NCBI GenBank assembly: GCA_951640165.1
Contig: OX621255.1
Coordinates: 9,362,001 to 9,426,000 of the forward strand
Length of the DNA stretch: 64,000 nt
Source of the DNA: Pseudoips prasinana
Taxonomy: Eukaryota > Arthropoda > Insecta > Lepidoptera > Nolidae
Reading direction: 5' to 3'
Of the stretch, positions 30,255-41,830 are shown in pieces. The translations under genes and the position numbers were made by a program. The notes beneath the pieces were generated by a model, which was given only the letters and a program-made list of their open reading frames with translations, ran no database searches and had not been told where the DNA came from. How positions within the stretch are numbered: position 1 is the first letter of the stretch; each line of letters begins with the position of its first letter.

Positions 30255-32520
30255 GTGGCGACGGGACTGTCTTAACCGCTGCGCCACACGTGCAGATATA
30301 TAAGTAGGTATGCAATGTAAATGAGTTTTCTTCACATAGTTATATCTCAAATTAAGAGTTTACACAACTAAACAAATAAGTACATCCATATTTATCTTTA
30401 TCACCGTTTATTGAAACCTGACCAAACAACACTTGTGTGGGAATTTATGTTCTTTACTTTTAATTCGTTCGTACAAAGAAACGTTATTAGAATAATTTTA
30501 AAATATCCTTATATAATAAAAATTCCACAAATTCAATTTTATATAGGTAATTATCTCCCTTAAGTTTCTAAATTTAAATTGCAATATCTAAAATATTCTG
30601 CCCACTAAACTTCTAACGTTAAAGAATAAATAAAGTAGGTAGGTACAAATAGGCGATCTTTATGCTATGGGTTAAGTAGAAGCTGGACCTATGGAAATGT
30701 GACAAAGGCAAGGGAAATAACCTGTCTACAACTTACGCCCAAATACCTAACACTTGAACCAAGATAGAAGAAAGAGAAAAATACACAGAGATTAAGATTT
30801 AATAAAAAAATACTACGAAAAATGGTAGAATTCCACCAAAGAGTAGAAATAATAATAAACAATTTCCACAAAACACAAGTATATTTTTTATGCTTTATAA
30901 GCAAGGATTTTATAAGAAAGTCCTTGGTGATAAGTAGGTAATTTTACCGACTATCAAAAAAAGGTTATCAATTCGAAAGCTCGAAGGTTACGCGTTTTCT
31001 CCATTGTTTGTATACCTACCGATTAATTCTGAAAGATAAACAAAATCATTAAAACTAGCCTTTTTCAGTCAAGAAAAGTGTTAAAAAACATATGATTGTT
31101 TAGAACATTTCAAGTCTAAGTTATTTTTAGTCACTTTATATCAGGTATATTATATTAAGTATTTGTATACCTAAAAACACTTATAAATCGTTTAATGACA
31201 GCCTGATATTACTTAGATGTTAATAACTGACTGCAGCAAACCGCATACCTATATGCCCTAATTAGTACCTACCTACATCATTGCGGTAAACATTATAGAT
31301 TAAAATATTCTTATAAGATACCGTCATTTGGTTTTAAGAGATCAAGATTAAAATAAGTTCGTGCAATATTTTTTATTCAAGCTTATTTTAAATACGAGCA
31401 TTACCTACTTTAAAGGATTTTTAATGAAACAAAATGGTTAGAAAACTACATGAGTTGAAGCCTCAAACTTTAGTTAGGAACGAACATAATCCACTTCAAT
31501 ACTGGCTGTGACAAAAGGGTACCTACAACAATCCTAAAGTAGGTATGTCACCTATTTGAAAATTGACATTTTTCAAATAGGTGACATAACTACTTTAGCA
31601 GGTTGGTATATTGATTGCCTATCAATATACCAACCTTAGATTCTGAAAGGATTTTGAACCTAGTTTGAATAAAAAAATCTGAATAATTGTAACTTTGAAC
31701 TTCTTACATTATAGAAGCTGAATGAGCTTTTTTAATTGTATACAAAAATCACCATCAATTATATAAGTATATTGAGTTGCTGGAACTACCTGTGAGGTAC
31801 GTAGTGCCTGAGTGTGGTTCTGTCAAATTGCTAAGAATATTTTAAAAATAAACTCAGTCGGGAACGGCAAACACACGTCGTCACATCGTTTCACGTTCAA
31901 ATTTAGCAGGATTTCATTGCTTAATCGGACAATAGAAGCTATCGGGGCTAGGGATCATAAAGTACCTAAATGTAAAGCTCTCTCTAGGGATTCGGACCTC
32001 GACCCGGCGCGCTGTTAATAAAACTGCCATGAGGGCATTAATTCCTGAGAATCTGGAGGTTTTAAATGCAAGGAGAACGCTTTTATCAAACCATTTGCGC
32101 TATTGTAAAGTGACTAACATGATTGCAATTTCCAATATTAATAAGATTGCGGATTAGTTTCAGCTTAATACTCGGAAGATAGCAAGAAGCAGCACATAAA
32201 TTATCTTATTATTTATTGTATAGCCTTCCGCCAGATAAATAATTATTATAACACAGCTGCAGGTTTATAAATAAAAAAATCTGTACCTACTACCCTATTA
32301 AACAGGTCATTTTACAACATCGTCACACCAACAGCTGTCGACAGAAATGATCAAAATGTCAAAATTGTGGACTGTCAAGTGAATGTCAGATGTCACCTAT
32401 TCACAAAGTGTTCCGAATGGGTACAAACAAGAAACAACATAGATTTGTAAAATAAACAGAAACAGAATTTAAATTCGTGTGCAGTGATTGTAATAATTAG
32501 TAGTTTAAGTTTTATTTACG
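30255..32520. other. Intergenic, AT-rich
   Basis: Begins with the remainder of the SINE split by Harbinger (to about 30295). No supported gene. Two adjacent hairpins lie at 31534-31636. The region upstream of 32521 should hold the Gos28 promoter; no TATA box is obvious. Confidence 0.45.
31534..31636. repeat. Two adjacent near-perfect hairpins
   Basis: First hairpin 31534-31597 (arm TAAAGTAGGTATGTCACCTA, loop about 10 bases). Second hairpin 31600-31636 (arm AGGTTGGTATATTGAT, short loop). Confidence 0.8.
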
Positions 32521-35500
32521 ATGGCGGGGTCGTCTTGGGAAGGTAAGATTTGTCATCAAAGCAATCCACCGGTCTGTATATGAGGCATGACGTTGCAATG
32601 TACTTTATCAATTTCAGTACGGTAAATCTAGCTGTATTAGTGTTACTTTGTGCAACGCTTTTTTTCTCTTTTCACATAAGAATCTATATAAAAAGCTATC
32701 ACCTTGTTCTTCGAAACAAATTCAGTTCTACATAGAGCTGTCGTAATCAAAACAGTAGATGCACTGAAGAGTTCTTATTAGCTAGAGCAACAAAGTTTCT
32801 GTATACTATATCGCTGTTGGTGACATACAAATGTGTCACTGAAGTTATTTGGGCTTTAATTCGAATTGTAATTGAGAACTTTGGTCAGGTGAGATCTATG
32901 AGGTGATTGGTATACTTATATCTATACACTATGATAATATAGTGTAGCTGTTTCATGCCGAATTACAGAGGTATCCTCCAATATCAACTAAAATTAGCTA
33001 ACTCCCCAGTACATATTATTCTGTTCATGAGACAAGGGATCAGGTTGGCATCTGTTTTTACACAGAGATGCACTCTTATACATTTTCTTACTCATAGATT
33101 GGATGGCATAAACAATGCCAATAGTTAAAAATAAAACAGGGGACTTGTCTCAAAAATGTAATTATCGGCCAATATCTCTAGCTACAGTAGTGGCCAAGGT
33201 ATTGGACAGTGTGCTTGATACGGAACTTGAAAAGCAATTAAACATACATGACGCTCAGTTCGGGTTTCGGCCCGGACTCTCTACTGAAAGCGCGATACTA
33301 AGTCTCAAGCACACTGTGCAATACTATACAGAGAGAAGCACTCCGGTTTATGCATGTTTTCTGGATCTGTCAAAAGCTTTTGACTTGGTGTCATATGACG
33401 TGTTGTGGCAAAAGTTAAAGAAAACAGGTGTCCATGCACAAGTACAAATGTTATTCCATTACTGGTATGCCAACCAGATCAACTCCGTTAAGTGGGCTGA
33501 CAGTTTCTCGGATACATACAGGTTGGAATGCGGGGTTAGGCAGGGTGGGATAAGCTCTCCCAAGCTTTTCAACCTGTATGTAAATGAGCTGATACTTGAA
33601 CTCAGCGGTGCCCAGGTCGGATGCTCAGTCGATAATGTTAGCATGAATAACTTTAGTTACGCTGACGACATGACATTGCTTGCTCCAAGTGTTAGCGCTT
33701 TGAGAAGACTGGTAGCGATTTGTGAAAAATACGCAGACAACCATGGCCTCATATATAACTGTATGAAAAGTGAATACTTGGTTTTCAGGGCCTCTGGTAA
33801 GTGTCCATCTGTTGTACCATCAATAATGTTGAATGGGGTTGAGTTGAAGCGAGTACAACAATTTAAATATCTAGGCCACTACCTTACTGAGGACCTTGAT
33901 GACCAAGTGGATATTGAAAGAGAGCGCAGGGCAATGGCGATCAGGATTAATATGTTGGCCCGCAGGTTTGCTCGCTGTAGTAACGATGTTAAAGTTACTC
34001 TTTTTAAAGCATACTGTCAGACGTTCTACACGAGCAGCCTGTGGGTTAAGTATACCCAGAGGTCGCTTAATGTGCTGCGCGTTCAGTATAACAATGGCTT
34101 TAGGATGCTATTAGGCCTGCCCCGCTTTTGTAGTGCCTCTAGCATGTTTACACGTTACGTTACGCGTTACGCGTTTGGCTTTCATGCCATTATTCGTAAG
34201 CGGGTTGCCTCTTTACTTATTAGATTGCGGAGCAGCACTAATGGCGTCCTAAAAGTCATTGCTGAGAAGTATAACTCCTGCATTATGAAGGAGTTCTTAA
34301 GAGTCCTCATGAAGTAGGAGTACTAACATAGGTTTAAGAAAAATTGTTACTAACACTATGGATGTTTATCTGAAAATAAATTGTTATTATTATTATTATT
34401 ATTATAAACATATTGGGAACATGTTCCTTTATTGTATGGTCAGTGGTTAGCTTAGTGTGTTCTTGAAATACAAACTATATCTTAGAGAGAGATATAATTA
34501 ATAAATATATAATGTACTAACTTATTTGGATTCAATAAAAAACAAATAACTTTATTATAATAAGTTTAATATAGATAGAACCATTCAGACAATATGTAGT
34601 AAAAATATAGCAAAAAAATTTAATCTCAATAGTTAAACCTATTTAAACATGATCTCTTTGACAATAACTTAAAAGAAGGTAGCTATCTATCATTAGGTAC
34701 TATTATAAAATAAATCTAATTGTAAATGTTTTCATACAATCCCTGTACCTAAATATCTATATGTACCTAGAAATAATTATAAATTAACTAGTTGTCCTGG
34801 CAGACTTCATACTGCCTCAATTGATAAATAAAAGACCTAAACTTTTGTTTTAGAAAACGTTTATATGGGAAAAAGAAAAGGGCTGTTTTTAGGGTGTTCC
34901 TGGCAATGATTTTGAATCTTTGAAATCAAATCAATCGAATTTTTCTCTCCTTTTAAGATAAATCCGTTCAGCCGTTCTTGAGTTCTAGCGAGTAATAGAT
35001 TTATATATTATAAATTACATATATTACTACAAACATGTGCTGACTATTTATAAGCGCTTTTTGAAAGTCGACATGAATAAAAACTGTTTTTTTTTATTTA
35101 TTTTATTTCATCTTTCAGTATAATAGTGTATATGACAGAGAATCGTCAGCATTAAATTTAAAATGATTATAACTTTTCTCTACTCTTTACTCTATTGTTC
35201 AAGATGGGGTTAATAATGGATAGTTAGATTAACTGGCCTAATTTATCTGACTGGCCTCTAAGTCTAGTGGTAAGTGGCTGTTTACCCAGAGGTTTTGGTA
35301 ATATCTATGTGGCACTAGCATGATTATTTGTGGTACCTGGGCATAATTTACCTGTAATATGTATGTATGTATTTAGGAATACTTAAGTATGTTTATCAGA
35401 TATCTGATTGGCATAGAATAGTTTAGGCTTTGTTTTGTATAGTTTGGGATCAGAAGGCAGTGCATTACTTTTCCCAAGATAAAAAACCGGCCATGGGCGA

Positions 35501-38500
35501 GTCCGACTCGCACGTGGCCGGTCCACACATAATCCTGCTAGTGCCACATAGATATTACCAAAACCTCTGGGTAAACAGCCACTTACCACTAGACTTAGAG
35601 GCCAGTCAGATAAATTAGGCCAGTTAATCTAACATCCGCAGCAGCAAGTATTTCAGTTGATTAAATGAAAGGTAAATTGAGGTTTATGATTTATGACGCA
35701 TTAAAAAAATACTACTAAGTAGATCTCGTTCAAACCAATTTTCGTTGTTAGTTTACATAGTAATGTACATCATATATTTTTTTTAGTTTTATCATTCTCT
35801 TATTTTAGAAGTTACAGGGCCCCCCCCCCTCACTCCGGACACTCATTTTTCCACTTTTGAAGTGTCTCTCGCGCAAAGTATTCAGTTTAGAAAAAAAATA
35901 TATTAGGAACCTCAATATCATTTTTGAAGACCTATCCATAAATACCCCACATGTATGGGTACAATAAAATTTTTTTTTTGAGTTTCAGTTTTATGTATGG
36001 GGAACCCCTATAATTATTATTATTTTTCTATTTTTGTGCGAAAATCTTAATTCGGTTCACATATTACATCTACTTACCAAGTTTCAACAGTACAGGTCTT
36101 ATAGTTTCGGAAAAAAGTGGCTGTGACATACAGACGGATGGACAGACAGAAAACTTTTCTTAAACTATTTTTTTTCAGAGATGAGAAAGCAGGCTCGACT
36201 GCTGGAGAATGATATTGATGTGAAACTAGTGGCATTTAGCAAGCTGGGTGTGAGTTCAGCAACAGGCCTTAGCTCAGAGACAGTTCCACTGATCAACAGC
36301 GATGACATGTTTGACACCATGTCTATGGAAATCCAGCAGTTACTTAACAAGGTATTTTCATATGTTTCCAATATAAATAAAAAGATGGGCGCTATCACAC
36401 TAATATTATAAAGGCAAAAATTTGTGAGTGAGAGTTTTTTACTCTTTTATGCAAAATCTACTGGTTGGGTTTTGATGAAACTTTGTAGTAATATTGCTTA
36501 TATCCGAATAACATATAGGTTATAATTTATGAAGTTTAATGCGGAATAAATCATGGGGCACAGCTAGTAAATATATATACATTTTGTCTGCATGTCTATC
36601 TCTCTGTGGTATGTCGTTGTTTTCATGACATGGACCCTTTAGTATGAATAAATATTTCGCGACATCCCTAACCATTGCTTTCATTTCATGTATTTTAGCA
36701 GGCAAATATTCAATCCGCCCTTATAGCAGCTTCGCGACCCCCCTTAAACAGGCTGAAAAAGACTGATCTAGTGTAATGGCTAAAATAAATGTTCAATAAC
36801 TGATAGTGGCTAACATATTTTTTCCCTTAGTCGCCAACAGGGCCACCCACAGTAACAGTTAGATAGTCAAAAATTACTAATTTTCATATTACATTTCAGT
36901 TGTCTTCTATTAATGATAAAATGGCAGACATGGCACCGAGTGGGACAGCTACAATGCACACAATAAAGAGGCACAGAGAGATATTAATGGTGAGTATTTT
37001 TTATGCTTATTAACTTTCAACCACTATCTAAGTCTTCTTTTTAGGGTTCCAACCCAAAGGGTAAAAAGGGACCCTATTACTAGGACCTTGCTGTCTGTAT
37101 GTCTGTCTGTCCGTCCGTCCATCTGTCACCAGGCTGTATGTCATGAACCGTGATAGACAGTTGAAATTTTCAAAGATGATGTATTTCTGTTGCCGCTATA
37201 ACGAGAAATACTAAAAAACAAAACAAAATAAATATTTAAGGGGGCTCCCATACAACAAACGTGAATTTTTTGCTCGTTTTTATAGATAATGGTACGGAAC
37301 CCTTCATGCGCGAATCCGACTCGCAATTGGCCGGTTTTTTACGATCACTAAGATTTATATAGTTCTACTAAGGTACCATGCCAGAATCAAACTGTTTTTG
37401 TATAGGTTTGTCACTTATTTGTATGTCACTATTATGATTGGTAAATGCTTGCCTTTCATGCCGCAGGTCGTGGGTTCGATTTTCATCCAGAACAGATATT
37501 TGCGATGTGCCATGTGTCTTGCAAGCAACATAGTTTACGGTAATGCCTTAGTAATTTGGGCGATTTATTTCGGCACGTAGCCTTCTGATTGGGCCATTGT
37601 ACGTGAACTTTAAAAGCCTTTATTTCATCGTATTGTCTTGGAGTATAAGGCGATTGGCACACTGCCACGCACCGCGCTGCATGTTGCGTGTCGACGCACC
37701 TACGCGCGTACTTGCGGGCGTGCAGATCTGCATCATCGTGCGGGTTTTTTACGGACTCATGCGCGTGGATTCACGGCGGCTCTATGTCATTTCATTCAAA
37801 ACTGTTCGCTGTGGTGATAATGCAGTGCAGAATCTCGCGTCAGTTTTGATATTTACGGTCGGTCGGTACGGTAAGACGGTCACCGTAGCCTTGTTGGTAG
37901 TGCTCCTGCCTACGAAGCTGGTGGTCCTGGGTTCGAATCCCGGTAAGTGCAAATCATCTGTGTGACATTGTCCCTAGATATTATTATTATTATTTAAAAT
38001 GGTTATTAGTGGGCACACATTCGGGTTGCAGCAGTTATACCGTTTGGTTTTTGTACGGTCAAATTAATAGAAATCGTGAAGCCCTTCCAAAATCACGCAC
38101 GGCACAGCGGTACTCGGTGTGCCATAACTTGAGTCTCGCCCCGCACCCACGCACGGGGGTGCACGTTTTTCAGCTTGTAGGCGCGTTATCTGCATGAACG
38201 CGCGTGGATGCATTTTCAGTGTATTGGACTGTGCGTGTTTTGTATACAAACGGATATACTTACAAGCAACGTTACCACACGCACTCACGCACTGCGCTGC
38301 ATCATGCGGTGCAGTGTGCCAATCACCTAAGTATAAAAGATGCAAATTGACCAGTATCCTACTATGCTTTGACGGTCACCGTAGCCTAGTTGGTAGTGCT
38401 CCTGCCTACGAAGCTGGTGGTCCTGGGTTCGAATCCCGGTAAGTGCAAATATTTGTGTGATGAGCACGAATATTCGTTTCTGAGTCATGGATGTTTTCTA

Positions 38501-41500
38501 TGTATTTAAGTATTTATCTATCTATATAAGTATGTACATAGTCGCCTGGTACCCATAGTACAAGCTTTGCTTAGTTTGGGGCTAGGACGATCTGTGTGAC
38601 ATTGTCCCCAGATATTTGTAAGCGCGTGATCTGCATGAACGCGCGTGGATGCATTTTCAGTGGATTGGACTATGCGTGTTTTCTATACAAACGGAGATAC
38701 TTACAAGCAACGTTAGAGGACGCACTCACGTACTAGGCTGTATCATGCGGTGCAGTGTGCCAATCTCCTAAGCATACAAGATGCAAATTTACCAGGATCC
38801 TATTATGCTTATGTCCAGGATTACCAGCAAGAGTTCTCCAAGACGTCGGCGCGAGTGAACGCGCGGCGCGAGCGCGAAGAGTTGCTGCGCGGCGGCAGCC
38901 CGCCGCCCGGCGCCACCATCGGGCTCAGCCGCCGCGACCAGTACACCAAGGAGGCCAACCACTTACACAGGTATGTCTTCCGCAGAAGAATAGCCTCCAT
39001 TTCATTTACTTAAAGATCGTAGATATTTTAATAAGGAGGATATGGTAGAAAAGGAAAAGGGGACTTCCTGGACCTTTTATTACATTAATGTCTAGTTTTC
39101 CCCCCTGAAGCAATTCTCTCAAGGGGGAAAACTGGACAATGTCGAAATGACAAGGGGACTTTCTGGACACTTTTTACATTAGTGTCCAATTTTCCCCCCT
39201 GAGGGGTATTCTTTCAAGGGGAAAAACGGGAATAAGCCATTGAGACTGGTGGCATGAGGATATTTTTATTACATTTATATATAAAAAAATCATTATAAGC
39301 CATTGTTTCAACATCTTTGCATTCGTAACATTGTTAGTTCTCGGATATCTCTGGGAACATTGTTGAACCCTTTTATGCGCCAAAACAAAGGAATTCCTTT
39401 GGAGTAGCATAAAAAAAAAACTACAAGTTCATCATTGCTTTCAATAAATATCTTGGCACAAATAACACACTGACATCTGATCCCAAACTAAGCACAGCCA
39501 GTTGCTATGGCAACCAGACAACTGATAAACATACTTATATATTTCTAAATACATACATATAGATAAATAATAATAACATCCTGGGATGTTATTTACACAC
39601 AGCCAATACCAAACCTATGTACTATGGAAACCAGATAACTGATATACTACATATTCTAGTTTTCTTAAGTAAATACATACTTATATAGATAATTACACCC
39701 AGACTCAGGGCAAACAGACATGTTCATGCACACAAATATCTGTCCTGGATGGGAATTGAACCCACAACCTCTGGCTTAGTTATCGGGGTCAACAACCGCT
39801 AGACTAACAGTAGTAGTAACAGTCAGATGCCTTTTTCTGAATGGTATCATATGTTATTTGTATCTTAATCGTATTATCACTTTATGACTACGAGTACGAC
39901 AAATATGTGCGAGCGGCGCGGCGTGGCGCGGTGTGAGGGCAACGGGTCGCCAGCGCATAAAAGTATTATAAATTATATGTAGATTATTTGCGTCGTAATT
40001 ATACGTAAAACCCATAATCAAGCCTTATTATTACCTACATTTAAAATCGTAGGAACGTCAAAACTGTACATTGAATTTTTTTTAAAAGGATATTAGCGTG
40101 ATCTACAGTAGATATCGAAGCCAAAAATATAGTTTTTAGAATTTTTGTCTGTTAATTTGTATCTATGTCCGGGCTAAACTCAAAAAGTACTGCATGGATT
40201 TACTTACAATTTTGCATGAATATTACTAAGAGGTCGGGTCTACATATAGGCTACATATTATCATGCTATCACCTACGGGGGAGAAGCTGTGATAATTTAT
40301 AAAGTTTAACGCAGGTAAAACCGCAGGGCACAGCTAGTTTACAATAATTTCGTGTACCATAATCGCCTATACTTTATTTCCAGTTCACATATCCTAGTAG
40401 ACGAGCAAATCAACATAGCGATGGAGGCGCGAGACCACCTCGCGTCCCAACGGCAGACCTTCAAACGTATGCAGACCACATTCAATAATATCACAAACAG
40501 GTGCGCATGATACTCTGATTTATTATTTTATTTTTATTTATTTTTCTTAGGAAGTCCAACAGCTTTCAGTGAAATTTTGGCTTTATATGTTACGTGACAG
40601 AGAGCCTGTAAGGTCTCCACGCATAAATCATTGCTTAAAAATATATAATATAATAATGATAATAAATAAATTTATTTCAGATTTTGGTCCATAAATTTGT
40701 TAGTAACAGTGTTCTTACCCTAGTGTTATCAAAAATACAGATCACGAGTAGTTAGTAACAATGTTCTTAGCCTAATGTTAGTAAAGGGTACAATTACGTC
40801 AGGCGCTTGATCTCGTGTGAAGGCCTATCCAGTGAGCCATCAGTACCGAGTCCCAGCGGCTGGCACACGCGGCCAGAATGGCGCTGGGGCTGCCGCGTAC
40901 ACGTAGCACTAATAATACTGTATATATAATATGATTTTACTTTTGAATTACCTACGCTCTATTAAAATTTCAAAAAAATAACATTTCTTTATTAAAACAT
41001 ATTTGTTTTTTTAAATCAGCAGGACGGTTAAAATACGAAAGCTCCCGTTTTAATGAAGTCGAGTTGAAACAGCCGTAAACTACGCAATACGCACGTAGAT
41101 TTTTAAAAAGATTGCAGAGATAAACTTATACGCGACCGTACATTTTGATGCGGCACTCATTACTGAGAGCACCGCGATAACCGCTTAGGGGTCTTGTCGA
41201 TGCGCATGTTTGTGTGAGTGTGCCGTTTCGACCGTTTGTAGGTAGTTTCCGTACTGTTTTCTTTTTATACTAAGCCAATATTAATAATAATGTCCTCCTA
41301 GCCGAATTTCGGCCACGGCGGCCAGTCTCAATAGAGATTAGTCATCTGTGCGGGACATATTATAGTGCTCAAGTGTGTGCGCAAACACAGGAGCACTTTC
41401 TATTCCATCACATGATCCGATGCATGGGACGCCCAGCGACACGACCGGAAAGAGGTCAGGTATAGGACCGACGGCTTTACGTGCTCTCCGAAGCACAGGG

Positions 41501-41830
41501 GTATAATACCGCCAACTCCCATACTTCGGGCTGATGCTGAGAAATTTTTGTTTTTATAGAAATGTCCCAAAATCGCTTTTGGCCCGACCCGGGTTTTGAA
41601 CCCAGGACCTCGTTTTCTGCGGGTGAACACGTTACCGCTAGACCTACGAGGCAGTCAACTAAGCCATGAGTAAAGATAAAAATGTAAAGTTCTGGTTTTT
41701 ATTTTGCAGATTCCCGATGTTGAACAGCCTGATGTACCGCATCAACGCGCGCAAGCGGCGCGACTCGCTCATCATAGGCCTTGTAGTTGCTGTTTGTACA
41801 TTCTTGTTGCTGTTGTACGCATTCCACTGA
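32521..41830 (+). CDS. Gosr1: Golgi SNAP receptor complex member 1 (Gos28), 6 exons
   Basis: Qb-SNARE of ER-Golgi and intra-Golgi vesicle fusion. Exons: 32521-32542, 36179-36351, 36900-36989, 38819-38970, 40384-40500, 41710-41830; all junctions are in phase, giving 224 residues (the mammalian protein is about 250). The start MAGSSWE, then EMRKQARLLENDIDVKL, matches the family N-terminus. MSMEIQQLLNK, IKRHREILMDYQQEF and the SNARE helix (ILVDEQINIAMEARDHL to FPMLNSLMYRI) follow. Positively charged ARKRRDS precedes a single C-terminal membrane anchor (about residues 204-222) ending LLLYAFH, as in orthologs. Exon 1 is only 22 bases. The introns hold an RT element, a Helitron, SINEs and a 185-bp duplication. 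A candidate AATAAA lies at 42831. The gene looks functional. Confidence 0.95.
33115..34317 (+). pseudogene. 5'-truncated non-LTR retrotransposon RT in Gos28 intron 1
   Basis: A 400-codon open frame with RT blocks NYRPISLATV, QFGFRPGLST, FLDLSKAFDLV, GVRQGGISSP and the catalytic YADDMTLLAP. The endonuclease and 5' part are missing. The 3' end is a TTATTA microsatellite at 34383-34407 after AATAAATTG. Related 3' fragments at 8270-8690 and 40640-40925 share the TTGTTACTAAC 3' UTR motif. It resembles Rex1/L2-type LINEs; the clade is from memory. Confidence 0.82.
35223..35633. repeat. Large inverted repeat with SINE-like core in Gos28 intron 1
   Basis: Arms of about 105 bases (left starts GTTAGATTAACTGGCCTAAT) are near-perfect complements at 35223-35327 and 35530-35633. 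The centre carries SINE-tail sequence (TTTGGGATCAGAAGGCAG) and a GAGTCCGACTCGCACGTGGCCGG segment also seen near 37305. Confidence 0.75.
35930..36165. repeat. Interspersed repeat shared with 59750-60050 (opposite orientation)
   Basis: Contains ACTTACCAAGTTTCAACAGT and CTATAGTTTCGGAAAAAAG; the complement of the same sequence appears at about 59820-60045. It ends about 15 bases before the exon 2 acceptor of Gos28. Confidence 0.65.
36395..36567 (+). mobile_element. Short non-autonomous Helitron in Gos28 intron 2
   Basis: Begins TCACACTAATATTATAAAG, ends GGGGCACAGCTAG. Starts 44 bases after the exon 2 end. Confidence 0.75.
37862..37985 (+). repeat. tRNA-derived SINE, family C, internally deleted
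   Basis: Head GGTCACCGTAGCCTTGTTGG and B-box GGTTCGAATCCCG. After AAGTGCAAAT it jumps to the tail end (CTGTGTGACATTGTCCCTAG), so the middle is deleted. Confidence 0.78.
38165..38365 (+). repeat. Duplicated copy of the intron segment before Gos28 exon 4
   Basis: About 190 bases (from CTGCATGAACGCGCGTGGAT to near CCTACTATGCTT) repeated at 38625-38812. The second copy runs into the exon 4 acceptor; this one ends where the SINE at 38367 begins and lacks the acceptor. Confidence 0.85.
38367..38618 (+). repeat. tRNA-derived SINE, family C, full length
   Basis: Head GGTCACCGTAGCCTAGTTGG, B-box GGTTCGAATCCCG, tail with CAAGCTTTGCTTAGTTTGGG and CTGTGTGACATTGTCCCCAG. It sits between the two copies of the duplicated intron segment. 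Confidence 0.85.
39042..39235. repeat. Diverged direct repeat, about 95 bp
   Basis: Two units, each with AAGGGGAC, TT(C)CTGGAC, TTTTCCCCCCTGA and CTCAAGGGG/TTCAAGGGG. Located in Gos28 intron 4. Confidence 0.6.
39480..39840 (-). repeat. tRNA-derived SINE family A, two overlapping minus copies
   Basis: A 3' fragment (39480-39560) and a longer copy (39585-39790) with the TGGGAATTGAACCCACAACC B-box region. Confidence 0.7.
40640..40925 (-). pseudogene. 3' fragment of the 33115-type retrotransposon
   Basis: The minus strand reads LRVRGSPSAILAACASRWDS with a stop after it, then the family 3' UTR with TGTTACTAAC and AATAAATTTATT. Confidence 0.6.
41288..41657 (-). repeat. tRNA-derived SINE, family B
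   Basis: Full-length minus copy with CCTCGTAGGTCTAGCGGTAA head and GCCGCCGTGGCCGAAATTCG tail. It ends about 50 bases before the Gos28 exon 6 acceptor. Confidence 0.82.

Noticed and set aside
37597..37965. Plus-strand 122-codon ORF in Gos28 intron 3
   Set aside because: Ends in SINE sequence and has no recognisable domain; probably chance.
41710..41830. Gos28 exon 6 as an independent small membrane protein
   Set aside because: The phase-correct splice to exon 5 and the match to the Gos28 C-terminus make it the membrane-anchor exon.
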